Part shown: positions 17,758-29,020 of the stretch, piece by piece
How positions within the stretch are numbered: the first letter of the stretch is position 1
Layout of the letters: each line of letters starts with the position of its first letter
Source of the DNA: Aristophania vespae
Lineage (GTDB): Bacteria > Pseudomonadota > Alphaproteobacteria > Acetobacterales > Acetobacteraceae
DNA length: 64,000 bases
NCBI RefSeq assembly: GCF_009906835.1
Contig: NZ_CP047652.1
Span: 753,001-817,000, forward strand
Direction: 5' to 3'
The notes under the pieces: model-generated
What the model saw: the letters and a program-made list of their open reading frames with translations, nothing else
What the model was told of the DNA's origin: nothing
The model's database searches: none
Translations under genes and position numbers: made by a program

Positions 17758-20700
17758 ATGAAAACCATAGTTTCTTTTAGGGGGCAGGGCTTCAGACTTA
17801 TGGCGCATGAAAACGATCATATCTCTTCATTTGGTCCAACTATATGGGGGGTACCTGATGGGAGTATCGCTTTTCTCTTACGACATCGTCTTTCTGAACA
17901 TTCTGGCCCAGTTTTACATATTGCCCGTAATGATTCTGAACTAGCAGAATTAGGCGATATGCTTGCTTGGCTTATGCCTGAGGTTGAAATTTTACGTTTT
18001 CCTGCGTGGGATTGTTTGCCTTATGATAGAATATCGCCAAATCCGACTATTACAGCCGAGCGCGCTGCGACCTTAAGTCACTTATTACAGCCTGCGCCCA
18101 AATGTGGCAGGATCGTTCTTACAACGGTTAATTCATTAATTCAGCGTGTACCGCCACGCAAGAGTTTTGAAGGACAGGTTTTATCTGTAAAATCTGGTGA
18201 TCAGTTAGAGGCTACTCATCTTATTAATGTGCTTATAGGAAGAGGTTACAGCCGCGTCGATACAGTGATGGATCGTGGAGAATTTGCGACAAGGGGAGGG
18301 ATTTTTGATTTATTTCCTGCTGATGCGCAAGATCCTATTCGCTTGGATTTTTTTGGTGATGAAGTAGAGAATATACGGTCTTTTGACGTTGCTACCCAAC
18401 GGTCTACCAATGAGATAAAATCATTTAGTCTAGGGCCTGTTTCTGAATATTCGCTCGATCCTGCCAGTATAAGCCGGTTTAAAAATGGTTGGCGCGATTC
18501 TTTTGGCGTTAACGCGCTACAAGATGTGCTTTATCAACAAATTACCGAAGCCAGACGTGCGGCCGGTGCAGAGCATTATCTTCCTCTCTTTCATGAAGGG
18601 GATGGTAGTTCAATGGAAACCCTTCTTGATTATTTGCCTAATGTAGCAATCAGTTTTGAGCGTGATGCGGCTGAAATGTTTAAAGCACGTCTTGAAATGA
18701 TAGCCGATCACTATCAGGCGCGCCTTAGTGCCGTTCATGAGGGAGAGCTTCCTTATAGGCCGCTGGCACCTCATAGATTATATCTGGACCAACATGGCTG
18801 GGACAGCATGTTAGCAGATAAATTTAAGGTGCAGCTAAGTCCCTTTGCCAAGCCAGATGGAATGGAAGGTGTTGATCTTAAATACCGCCCTGGCCCAGTA
18901 TTTTCCAGTTTGGGAGGTACTGCAAAAGAAAAGATTTTTGATGTTTTTGGTGAACAGGTCAAAAATTGGGCCAAAGAAGGTAAACGCACATATATAACAG
19001 CCTGGAGCCGGGGGTCACGCGAAAGAATAGCGCATATCCTTAAAGAACATGGCATTGAAACCCAGCTTTATGATGACTGGCATCAGGCAGCTGGTATGGA
19101 TAAAAACTATATTGGCATGTTGGTGTTGTCACTTGAGCGTGGCTTCGTTACCGACCGCCAAGCTTTTGTTTCTGAACAGGATTTGCTTGGTGAACGTTTA
19201 GCAAAACCTCCAAGACGCAAACGCAAGACGGGTGATTTCATTACCCAAATTGGTGAAATTGCTGAAAATGATCTCGTAGTGCATGAAGAATATGGCATAG
19301 GTCGTTATGTCGGCTTAGAGACCGTTAAAGAAGATCGTGTTGCTCATGATTATCTCTCAATCCTTTATGATGGTGAGCAAAGGCTTTTACTTCCTGTAGA
19401 AAATATTGATCTTCTTAGCCGTTACGGTTCTGAGCAAGATGGTGTTCAGCTCGATCGTTTAGGGGGAGCTTCATGGCAAGCGCGTAAAGCCAAAATGAAA
19501 ACACGTTTGCGTGAAATGGCAAGCGAATTAATACGCACTGCTGCATCACGTGCCATGAAAGAAGCACCTTCCATGTTACCTGCAGAAGGGTTGTGGGACG
19601 AATTCTGTGCACGCTTTCCTTACATCGAAACTGATGACCAATCACGCGCCATTGCTGATGTTTTAGAAGATATGGGTAGTGGCCGCCCCATGGATCGCCT
19701 AGTTTGTGGTGATGTTGGATTTGGTAAAACAGAAGTTGCTTTAAGGGCTGCATTTGTTGCAGCGTTGTCAGGTATGCAGGTTGCTGTAGTTGTGCCAACA
19801 ACTTTGCTTGCAAGACAGCATTATATGAGTTTTACAAAACGCTTTGAAGGCTTGCCTGTTAATATAGCTCAATTATCACGCTTATTGACGGCAAAACAGG
19901 CTAGTAAAGTCAGAGAGGGCCTGAGTGACGGTACAATTGATATTGTCATAGGCACACACGCTTTGTTAGCCAAAACTATTTCATTTAATAGACTTGGTCT
20001 TCTCGTTATTGATGAGGAGCAACATTTTGGTGTTTCTCATAAAGAAAAGCTCAAAACATTATGTGAGGATGTACACGTCCTGACTCTTTCTGCAACGCCA
20101 TTGCCGCGTACATTACAGCTTTCACTGTCTGGTGTGCGTGAAATGAGCCTTATTGCGACACCTCCTACTGATCGTCTCTCAGTTCGTACATTCATTACAC
20201 CGTTTGATCGTGTGATGATTCAGGAAGCTATCCAGCGTGAGCGCTTTAGAGGGGGGCAGATTTTTTGTGTTGTACCTCGCTTGTCCGATATGGGGCCTTT
20301 GTCGGAGCGTCTTAAGGAAATTGTTCCGGATGCTACAATTGCAGAAGCGCACGGGCGTCTTTCTCCTACTGAGCTTGAAAAAGTTATGACGGAGTTTTCT
20401 GAAGGGAAATTCGACATTCTTCTTTCAACTAATATCGTTGAGAGTGGCCTCGATATGCCGGGGGTAAACACAATTATAATTCATCGGGCAGATCGATTTG
20501 GCCTTGGCCAGCTTTATCAGCTTAGAGGGCGTGTGGGGCGCGGAAAGCAAAGGGGCTATTCATATTTGACCTGGCCGCAAACTCACCCTCTTTCAGCCGC
20601 ATCAATAAAACGTTTGGAAATTATGCAAACGTTGGATTCATTGGGAGCGGGATTTGTTTTAGCGTCTCATGATTTGGATATGAGAGGTGCGGGCAACCTC

Positions 20701-21285
20701 CTGGGTGAAGAACAATCCGGTCATATTAAGGAAGTTGGTATAGAATTATATCAACAAATGCTTCAGGAAGCTGTCATTGATTTACGTAAAGAAAGGGGCA
20801 AAGCAGTTACGGAAGATGAGAAATGGACCCCTATTATTTCTCTAGGACTTCCTGTCTTATTACCTGAAACGTACGTCACTGATTTGTCAGTTCGTTTAAG
20901 TCTTTATCGTCGTATTGCAAATTTAAAAGATGAATCTGAGCTTGATGCCATGAGGGTAGAGCTTGTTGATCGTTTTGGACCATTACCCACAGAAGTCGAA
21001 AATCTTTTAGAGATTGTTATTCTTAAAAAATTATGTCTGGAAGCTGGTGTTGAAAGGTTGGAAGCAGGTCCTAAAGGGATGGTGTTGCAGTTCCGTAATA
21101 ACCGTTTTGCCAATCCCGAAGGGCTTTTAAAATGGATTGATCGCAACCAGAAAGCAGGTGTTAAAATCAGATCTGATCATAAATTAGCGATGATCAGAGA
21201 AATGAAAAATGCTGTCAGGCTCTCTATGGCCCGTAAAATACTTACCTCGCTCTGCAAGTTGGTTGAAAAAGCGAATGAGGCATAA
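17758..21285 (+). CDS. mfd: Transcription-repair coupling factor
   Basis: A 1175-residue translocase that removes RNA polymerase stalled at DNA damage and recruits UvrA. It contains the UvrB-like N-terminal module (about 15-350, with RFPAWDCLPYDRISPNP), the RNA-polymerase-interacting domain (about 505-570, with LVVHEEYGIGRYVGLE), RecG-like helicase domains with Walker A GDVGFGKTE (about 651) and DEEQ (about 751), and the C-terminal TRCF domain. An ATG at 17800 (MAHENDH) is an alternative start. It would leave a more comfortable gap to the divergent recG. With uvrC in the same window, this covers part of nucleotide excision repair. Confidence 0.95.
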   Translation: MKTIVSFRGQGFRLMAHENDHISSFGPTIWGVPDGSIAFLLRHRLSEHSGPVLHIARNDSELAELGDMLAWLMPEVEILRFPAWDCLPYDRISPNPTITAERAATLSHLLQPAPKCGRIVLTTVNSLIQRVPPRKSFEGQVLSVKSGDQLEATHLINVLIGRGYSRVDTVMDRGEFATRGGIFDLFPADAQDPIRLDFFGDEVENIRSFDVATQRSTNEIKSFSLGPVSEYSLDPASISRFKNGWRDSFGVNALQDVLYQQITEARRAAGAEHYLPLFHEGDGSSMETLLDYLPNVAISFERDAAEMFKARLEMIADHYQARLSAVHEGELPYRPLAPHRLYLDQHGWDSMLADKFKVQLSPFAKPDGMEGVDLKYRPGPVFSSLGGTAKEKIFDVFGEQVKNWAKEGKRTYITAWSRGSRERIAHILKEHGIETQLYDDWHQAAGMDKNYIGMLVLSLERGFVTDRQAFVSEQDLLGERLAKPPRRKRKTGDFITQIGEIAENDLVVHEEYGIGRYVGLETVKEDRVAHDYLSILYDGEQRLLLPVENIDLLSRYGSEQDGVQLDRLGGASWQARKAKMKTRLREMASELIRTAASRAMKEAPSMLPAEGLWDEFCARFPYIETDDQSRAIADVLEDMGSGRPMDRLVCGDVGFGKTEVALRAAFVAALSGMQVAVVVPTTLLARQHYMSFTKRFEGLPVNIAQLSRLLTAKQASKVREGLSDGTIDIVIGTHALLAKTISFNRLGLLVIDEEQHFGVSHKEKLKTLCEDVHVLTLSATPLPRTLQLSLSGVREMSLIATPPTDRLSVRTFITPFDRVMIQEAIQRERFRGGQIFCVVPRLSDMGPLSERLKEIVPDATIAEAHGRLSPTELEKVMTEFSEGKFDILLSTNIVESGLDMPGVNTIIIHRADRFGLGQLYQLRGRVGRGKQRGYSYLTWPQTHPLSAASIKRLEIMQTLDSLGAGFVLASHDLDMRGAGNLLGEEQSGHIKEVGIELYQQMLQEAVIDLRKERGKAVTEDEKWTPIISLGLPVLLPETYVTDLSVRLSLYRRIANLKDESELDAMRVELVDRFGPLPTEVENLLEIVILKKLCLEAGVERLEAGPKGMVLQFRNNRFANPEGLLKWIDRNQKAGVKIRSDHKLAMIREMKNAVRLSMARKILTSLCKLVEKANEA

Positions 21286-21508
21286 AATGACTTAGATGAG
21301 GGAAGCTTGTTAAATTACAAAGCTGCATGAAAGATTAAGCTTAGTACAAACTTAAGCAGCTATAGTTATTCACTTTAGTTTTTAATTTAGGTGATTATAG
21401 GAATGTACAGCGTCGAAATGGGTATTGTTTTTTAATTAAAACAAATTCCTGTTCGGAAGTGTGCTGCTAAATTACTTTTTCCTTGTTAATTTTTCAAAAC
21501 TACATTTG

Positions 21509-21540
21509 AGGAGTTTTAAAATAAGCTCCTTACTTTTTTT
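21509..21540 (+). terminator. Possible terminator after mfd
   Basis: AGGAG / CTCCT arms around an AT-rich loop are followed by TACTTTTTTT. It lies about 225 bases past the mfd stop and overlaps the end of a decayed minus-strand gene. The stem is short. Confidence 0.4.
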
Positions 21541-22425
21541 GGGGGGCTGGCTGGTATATGTCACCCATTTGATAATATTTGTCTGTAGAGAAAAGTTCCG
21601 TTTTTAAAAATTTTCTTTCAAATTTGAGTTGATAAGGCCGACAACCAAACTCTTAACTCTTAACTCTTAACTCTTAACTCTTAACTCTTAACTCTTAACT
21701 CTTAACTCTTAACTCTTAACTCTTAACTCTTATAGCTGCTTGATGGTCGTTTACGGCATTAGCTTCTGAAGCGGCTAGTAGTAAAATTGGCCGTTGATAA
21801 AGACGATTCGTGCTTTGTGGCCAAAGACAAATTGTTTCATTATCTAGAATTTGCAGCCCTTTCACCGTGATTTCAATCTCAGCAATATGCGAAATTTGAC
21901 GGTGAACAACCACATGATCCCCAGTTTGGGATCATCTGCTGGTATCGTTAAAATCAACGACAAAATTGAAGGATTCTGACGGGAAAATTTGATTCATGCT
22001 ATCGTCGCGAATCTCTAATTCATAGCGGTATAATTGCTTGTTATAACCGTCATTTGTAGGGATCATGATTGTAAAAATTTCATAATCCCGCCGAATTTTC
22101 GATAAAAAACACCTGATTGAATCGCGTCTATAATACTGATCTTTTTAAATAGCTGGCGTAAAATCGGAACCGCCGATTTAGAGATATTAGCGTCCCTCTC
22201 ATGTTATGTCGTGTTTTGCAAAATAGTCAGGGTCGGAATGGCTTTTATATATAAAAGGCCAACATCTTTAGGTGGAAATCCAAAAGCTTTTCCAAAGAGG
22301 AAAGGCAATTTCTGTCAAAAGTTTACGCTTGCTATTGGCCGGGTGAGAAAGGCCGGCGGTTGTTAAATTTAATCGATTGTCTGCTTTTTCATATGTTATC
22401 TTAAAGCGATCAAATAGGCTCTGAG
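21537..22425 (-). pseudogene. Unrecognised decayed gene, split by a heptamer array
   Basis: Joining minus-strand frames gives one coherent protein remnant of roughly 270 residues. It begins near FDRFKITYEKADNR, passes through KLLTEIAFPLWKSF, GFPPKDVGLLYIKAIPT, SKSAVPILRQLFKKIS, YRYELEIRDDSMNQIFP and ETICLWPQSTNRLYQRP. It ends GDIYQPAPQKK before a TAA at about 21537. It is disabled by two single-base frameshifts (near 22285 and 22077) and two in-frame stops (near 22206 and 21935). Twelve heptamers are also inserted near the C-terminus. I do not recognise the family. The lesions fall outside long G/C runs, so this looks like true decay rather than base-calling error. Confidence 0.5.
21648..21731. 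repeat. (AACTCTT)12 perfect heptanucleotide array
   Basis: Twelve uninterrupted copies of AACTCTT, 84 bases. Because 7 is not a multiple of 3, every reading frame cycles through all registers. Each strand then meets a TAA within 21 bases, so the array cannot be translated in any frame. It lies inside the C-terminal part of a decayed minus-strand gene. Confidence 0.97.
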
Positions 22426-22750
22426 ATAATTAGAAAAAAATTATGAAAATTGCGTTTTTTGTCATGATTCCATTATTGCACTTATAATAAAAAATTATTT
22501 TTCATCAGGGAAAAAGTTGCCATTTTTCCTTAGGGCAAAATATCAATATGGGATTAATTTGATATAGGGCAATAAAACAGAGCGTAAGGTAAAATAGACT
22601 CTAACTAGAAAAATAGGTCAGAGTTAGAGGATAATTCTTTATCACCTATCTTATTTGTTCAACCGGGTAATGGCAGCTCTTCTATATATGGACCTATATA
22701 TTCCGGTTCGCAGCTACATGCTGCATTTTGAATGTGATTTGTTACGTCAA

Positions 22751-22795
22751 AAAAAGAGGGGTCAAAAGGATATTACTCCTTTTACCCCCTTTTTG
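22751..22795 (-). terminator. Terminator of hmp
   Basis: Nested arms (AAAAGGA / TCCTTTT inside GGGG / CCCC) are followed on the minus strand by CTCTTTTTTT. The hairpin lies about 50 bases beyond the hmp stop. Confidence 0.8.
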
Positions 22796-22841
22796 TTGAG
22801 CATTATGTCACAATTAATGTTTCATAATGTCACCATCAAAA

Positions 22842-24056
22842 TTAAGCGCTTGCAACAGCCAAATAAGGATCAGAAGCTGATCCGAATAATTCGTAACGCA
22901 CTTGATCTTTGGGTAAGCCTAATGCTCTAAGGCGCTCAACAGTGTCTCTCATAAAGTCCATTGACCCACAAATATAGTAAATGGCTTCAGGGTCTAAAGT
23001 AGCCTCGATCCAGTCAAGTGTAATACGACCTTTATGGAAGGTAATATTGGTAGCCTGTTCTTGCGGCTCTTCAATTGTGTAAAACAGATCGGCTTTAAGC
23101 ACATTGCGAGAAGCAAGCTCTTTAATACGATCAGCAAAAATATCGCTCTGAACGTTATGAGCCCCGTGAATGTAAGTTATAGAACGGTCCGTCGTTTTAA
23201 CAACGAGTTCTTCAAGCATTGAGATCATGGGTGTCAGGCCAACACCAGTACTTAAAAAGATAATGGGGCGTTCTGAAGCTTCATCAATGTAAAAATCGCC
23301 AGCTGGGGCAGAAACTTCAAGTATAGCGCCTACATCGCATGATGTATGAAGCCAGTTTGAAACAACACCTTTATCATGACGTTTTACGGTGATTTTGTAA
23401 GACTCATTTGAAGGGGCAGAAGAGATGCTGTAATTGCGTCTTTGTGGGCCGTGACCAGCAATATTAAATTTAAAACTTAAATATTGCCCCGGTTTGTGAA
23501 GCATGACGGCTTTGCCATCTTCTGGAACAAGCACTAGGGAAATGACATGATCATTTTCGCTAATACGTTTTGCGACTTTAAAGCGGCGCCAACCAACCCA
23601 ACCGCCAAGCTGAGATTCATGATCACCGTAAATCTGAGCCTCACGATTAATAAGAACATCAGCTAAGAATGTGTAGGCTTCAGCCCAGGCAGCCATAACC
23701 TCTGGTGTGGCTGCATCGCCTAATACGTGTTCAATTGCTCCCAAAAGAGCTTTGCCAACGTATGGGTAATGCTCAGGTAAAATGTTTAAACCAACATGCT
23801 TTTCAGCAATGCGCTCAAGCATACCCTGAAGCGAGCCTGGGTGATCAATATGTTTGGCGTAAGCCAAAACAGCTAGGGCTAAAGCTTTAGGTTGTTCACC
23901 ATCTTTTTGGTGAGACATGTTGAAAAGATTTCTGATCTCCTCATTGGCAAGCATGCGTTTATACATTTCATGAGTAATGTCTAACCCTTTGGCACTTAGG
24001 GATGGAACACAAGCTTTGACAATTTCACGTGTTTGGGGAGAGAGGGGGGCAACCAT
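22842..24056 (-). CDS. hmp: NO dioxygenase (flavohemoglobin)
   Basis: Cytoplasmic flavohemoprotein that oxidises nitric oxide to nitrate using O2 and NADH. The globin domain (about 1-140) has the proximal haem His87 in AEKHVGL and a B10 Tyr32. The FAD domain (about 150-260) has RRNYSISSAP. The NAD domain (about 265-400) has FLSTGVGLTPMIS and the final FGSASDPYL. A longer frame runs up to 24155, but the ATG at 24056 (MVAPLSPQTREIV) matches the family N-terminus and leaves room for the promoter and NsrR site. The resulting 404 residues are standard. The divergent nsrR gene and the operator indicate induction by NO. Confidence 0.95.
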   Translation of the reverse strand: MVAPLSPQTREIVKACVPSLSAKGLDITHEMYKRMLANEEIRNLFNMSHQKDGEQPKALALAVLAYAKHIDHPGSLQGMLERIAEKHVGLNILPEHYPYVGKALLGAIEHVLGDAATPEVMAAWAEAYTFLADVLINREAQIYGDHESQLGGWVGWRRFKVAKRISENDHVISLVLVPEDGKAVMLHKPGQYLSFKFNIAGHGPQRRNYSISSAPSNESYKITVKRHDKGVVSNWLHTSCDVGAILEVSAPAGDFYIDEASERPIIFLSTGVGLTPMISMLEELVVKTTDRSITYIHGAHNVQSDIFADRIKELASRNVLKADLFYTIEEPQEQATNITFHKGRITLDWIEATLDPEAIYYICGSMDFMRDTVERLRALGLPKDQVRYELFGSASDPYLAVASA

Positions 24057-24070
24057 AATAAGCAACTCCA

Positions 24071-24093
24071 AATATGTATATGATTTACATCTT
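24071..24093 (-). promoter_or_regulatory. NsrR operator in the hmp promoter
   Basis: An 11-1-11 dyad, AAGATGTAAAT / C / ATATACATATT on the minus strand, has half-sites matching at 9 of 11 positions. It fits the known NsrR consensus AAGATGCATTT-N-AAATGCATCTT. It lies 15 bases before the hmp ATG and covers the predicted transcription start. Confidence 0.8.
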
Positions 24094-24094
24094 T

Positions 24095-24122
24095 GTAATA
24101 GACCTTTATAGAAACTTGTCAA
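24095..24122 (-). promoter_or_regulatory. hmp promoter
   Basis: On the minus strand TTGACA (24117-24122) is followed by a 16-base spacer and TATTAC (24095-24100). The predicted start site falls inside the adjoining NsrR operator, so bound NsrR would block transcription. Confidence 0.6.
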
Positions 24123-24290
24123 TCTAAGAAAATTAAAATTTTGATAACCTTTCAAAACGCTTTTTGCGGCGAGGTAGGAAAGACCAGCATCCGTTAGAGT
24201 GGACTTTTTTCTCTTAGAAACGATAAAGTAAGTCTCAATTGTTCGGTGATAGGCTGGTCTATGATAAAGATGAGTAAGGAGGAATAGATT

Positions 24291-24752
24291 TTGAGATTAA
24301 CGCTTCACACTGATTATGCGTTAAGGACGTTAATTTATTTAGCGATTAAAAATGAACGTCTTGCTTCCATAAAGGAAATTGCTCGTATTTATTCAATTTC
24401 AGAAAACCATCTTGTGAAGGTTATTCATCGCCTTGGTAAGGCAAAATTTATCCAAACGCATCGTGGGCATAAGGGGGGGATAAAGTTAAATTATCCCGCT
24501 GAGCAAATTAATATTGGTGACGTTATACGCTTTACTGAAGAAGATTTGGCGATAGTTGCATGTATGCAGTCCGATGAAGCATCTCCTGCTTGTTTGTTAG
24601 AAGGGGCCTGCGTTTTAAAAAGAAGCATGCAGGAAGCTCAGTCAGCTTTTTTAAATGTTTTCGATAAATTATACTTATCTGATATCGCAACACCTTTAGA
24701 AAGTGCACGTATAAACGCAGCTGAAAAAGCCCTTGCTTTGGAAGTTGAATAA
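24291..24752 (+). CDS. nsrR: Rrf2-family NO-sensing repressor NsrR
   Basis: A 153-residue winged-helix Rrf2 regulator that senses nitric oxide through an iron-sulfur cluster. It begins MRLTLHTDYALRTLIYLA, the classic NsrR start. The recognition helix region is about 26-50, and RGHKGGIKL matches the NsrR wing. Cluster cysteines are C91, C101 and C107. The gap between the first two is nine residues, longer than in E. coli NsrR. The start codon is TTG at 24291, chosen because AAGGAGG lies eight bases upstream and the resulting N-terminus matches the family. It is divergent from hmp, its likely target. Confidence 0.9.
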   Translation: MRLTLHTDYALRTLIYLAIKNERLASIKEIARIYSISENHLVKVIHRLGKAKFIQTHRGHKGGIKLNYPAEQINIGDVIRFTEEDLAIVACMQSDEASPACLLEGACVLKRSMQEAQSAFLNVFDKLYLSDIATPLESARINAAEKALALEVE

Positions 24753-24767
24753 TGGCTGTGTGTGAAA

Positions 24768-25537
24768 TTAGGTTTCTGGCGAAGCTTTAAAGCCTGTAGC
24801 AACAACGTAAAGCTCGCTTGATTCCTTGCGAGAAGAGGGGGGCTTTACATGTTTTACAGTCGCAAAATTGCGCTTCATGATATCAAGCATGGTTTTTTCT
24901 GAACCACCTTGAAAAACCTTTGCAATAAAAGTGCCATTTTCAGCAAGAATCTGTATGGCAAAATCTAACGCGTTTTCTGCCAGTCCTATAATACGTAAGT
25001 GATCAGTTGCGGCGTGTCCTGTCGTATTAGGTGCCATGTCAGACATGACAATATCGGCTGGACCCCGAGCATATTTTTCAAGGTTTCAGGCATGTGTGAG
25101 GCCATGAAATCACCGACAATAATTTCAGCACCAGAGACAGGGTCAACCGGCAGAAGATCAACCCCTACAATTTTGTCTGCTCCTCTTTTCACAGCAACCT
25201 GAGACCATCCGCCAGGGGCAGCGCCTAAATCAACAATTTTCAAACCGGGGCGGATAAGGTGAAAGCGATCATCAATTTCTATTAATTTAAAAGCAGCTCT
25301 TGAGCGCCAGCCTTGTTGGCGGGCGGCAGCAACGTAAGGATCATTAAGTTGCCTATTTAACCACCGTTGCTGAGACGCCGTTTTTTTTCGTGCTGTTTTG
25401 AGAGTCTCGGTTTTAGTTCTTAAAGTACGGGAAGCACCGGCATCATCTGTGCTTGAGCGCATGCCTGGAGTTGAAGACTGTTTTAAAGGCTTACCTGGAA
25501 TACGTGACTGTGCGGGGGGCTTTTTACTCGAACTCAT
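24768..25537 (-). CDS. rlmE: 23S rRNA (U2552) 2'-O-methyltransferase, frameshifted
   Basis: RlmE (RrmJ/FtsJ) methylates U2552 in the ribosomal A-loop. Frame 1 (25537 down to about 25067) gives a basic N-terminus and the SAM fold through DLGAAPGGWSQVA. Frame 2 (from about 25062 down to 24768) gives SDMAPNTTGH, FIAKVFQGG and SSELYVVATGFK. The K-D-K-E catalytic tetrad is complete when they are joined. Adding one C to the C4 run at 25063-25066 restores NMLGGPADIVMSDMAP. The first ATG overlaps the ppx/gppA stop by four bases, as in other Alphaproteobacteria where the two genes form an operon. Confidence 0.85.
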
Positions 25538-26712
25538 ATAGAAAGGGCCAGGGCTCCTGAGCGTGGTTGCTCATTAAAATAATGTTTGTTGTTATCTTCC
25601 CGCCTTAAGCGGAATTGATGATCGCGAGCCATACGAATAACTAACCCATCACGCAACCCTCTATCAGCTACTGTTATCATATCAGTTGGCCACATAGCCT
25701 GAATTGCTTCGTAAATTGCACAGCCTGCGAGCACTAAAGAGGCGCGACTTCGGCCAATGCAGGGGTGCAATTCCAGCGCCGTTTGCGACATAGATTTAAT
25801 TTTGTGAATAGATTGCGCTAAGGCATTACAGCTTAAAATAGTGCCATCAATTTGGTAGCGATCATATCGTTTAAGATCAAGAGCAATACCTGCCAGAGTT
25901 GTTATAGTGCCAGAAATGCCAATCATATGTACGTTTTGTTGAGCAACTTCACGTTTGATACAATATATAGACTCGAAACTCTCTAATTTGCTCGTTATAT
26001 AACGAACTGCTGCATTATAAGCTTCTTTTAAAGTTAATTGGTCAAAAAGCTCTGTAAGGCTGACTATGCCATGTTTTAAGCTGGTCATGCCAGATAGAAA
26101 ATATTTTCGAGAGGTGTGGTCAGTCCTAACCCAGGAAATCTCTGTCGAACCTCCGCCAATATCAAAAATTAAAGCCCGGTTAGGACATGGTTTTCTTGCA
26201 TAAAGAGAATGGTGCATGTGCTGATTATAGTAACGAGGGCTTGATAAAAGCGAACCACAGCTTTCAAGGGCGAGTTCGGCTTCTTCTCTGTCAGAAATAA
26301 CATCTATTCTCAGGCCAGTTTCCTCAAAAACACGTCTCAAAAATTCTTGCGCATTCGCCGCCTGGCGGCAAACTTCGGTTGCAATGGCAGAAATATTTGA
26401 AACAGGCCAATTATGTATTTTCTTAACAAAAAGGCGTAAAGTTCTAATAGTGCGGTTGATAGCGCACTCATCAAGCAGTCCTGTCTTGCTTAAACCTTCT
26501 CCTAAAAGAACAGAAGAGCTATAACGTTCAATGATTTTAAGCGCGTCTCCTGTGTCTTTGACAACTAAAAGCCTGCAACTTGTTGTCCCTAGATCAATCG
26601 CAGCATAATAAAATGGCGTTTTATAAGGCGTTATGGGCGTTTTAATTTTATGAGAGTGCACATAATGAGGAAACGATTTTCTCTTCTGATATGTGAGATT
26701 CGTTTTCATCAT
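25534..26712 (-). CDS. Exopolyphosphatase / pppGpp phosphohydrolase family protein
   Basis: Actin-like-fold phosphatase of the Ppx/GppA family, acting on polyphosphate or pppGpp. Motifs are the phosphate-1 loop AAIDLGTTSCRLLV, the catalytic-Glu region ATEVCRQAANAQEF, the ISDREEAELA stretch, and the phosphate-2 loop ALIFDIGGGSTEISW. At about 390 residues it lacks the extra C-terminal HD-like domain of long Ppx proteins. A GTG at 26736 extends the frame, but AAGGGAGGGG lies just before the two consecutive ATGs at 26712 and 26709, so one of those is the start. It overlaps rlmE by four bases and both are probably co-transcribed. Confidence 0.88.
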   Translation of the reverse strand: MMKTNLTYQKRKSFPHYVHSHKIKTPITPYKTPFYYAAIDLGTTSCRLLVVKDTGDALKIIERYSSSVLLGEGLSKTGLLDECAINRTIRTLRLFVKKIHNWPVSNISAIATEVCRQAANAQEFLRRVFEETGLRIDVISDREEAELALESCGSLLSSPRYYNQHMHHSLYARKPCPNRALIFDIGGGSTEISWVRTDHTSRKYFLSGMTSLKHGIVSLTELFDQLTLKEAYNAAVRYITSKLESFESIYCIKREVAQQNVHMIGISGTITTLAGIALDLKRYDRYQIDGTILSCNALAQSIHKIKSMSQTALELHPCIGRSRASLVLAGCAIYEAIQAMWPTDMITVADRGLRDGLVIRMARDHQFRLRREDNNKHYFNEQPRSGALALSI

Positions 26713-26859
26713 TAATCCCCTCCCTTTATTATTCACCTTAATCTAGGCATATTCGGCTCCAGAAAGGGCATTATAGAGCAATTTTACGGAGTAAAAGTAA
26801 AATTTTTGAGACAGCTCTTGCCAGATGCTTCAGATATAGCTAAAAACCCTTTCACCGCT

Positions 26860-26933
26860 TGGGAGATAGTTTAGCGGTAGAACTACCGGCTCTGACCCGG
26901 TCAGCCCTGGTTCGAATCCAGGTCTCCCAGCCA
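26860..26933 (+). tRNA. tRNA-Gln (CTG)
   Basis: A 74-base cloverleaf with encoded CCA. The acceptor stem is TGGGAGA / TCTCCCA with discriminator G. The D-arm contains AGCGGTAGAAC, the anticodon stem is ACCGG / CCGGT with loop CTCTGAC, and the T-arm is CCTGG-TTCGAAT-CCAGG. The anticodon at positions 34-36 is CTG, reading CAG glutamine codons. The U1-A72 pair is a common tRNA-Gln identity feature. Confidence 0.95.
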
Positions 26934-28974
<2,041 letters not shown>

Positions 28975-29020
28975 ATCTTCCCTCTTTTCATAATGCACTA
29001 AACAGGGTAGGCGAGGGATT

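Noticed and set aside
21648-21731. Possible CRISPR array
   Set aside because: The units are seven bases with no spacers and no cas genes are nearby; it is a simple tandem repeat.
21716-21913. 65-codon minus-strand ORF as an independent gene
   Set aside because: It is one fragment of a longer decayed gene. The frame continues upstream through a stop codon and is cut by the heptamer array.
22655-22930. 91-codon plus-strand ORF before hmp
   Set aside because: It runs through the hmp terminator and antisense into hmp, and has no recognisable motif.
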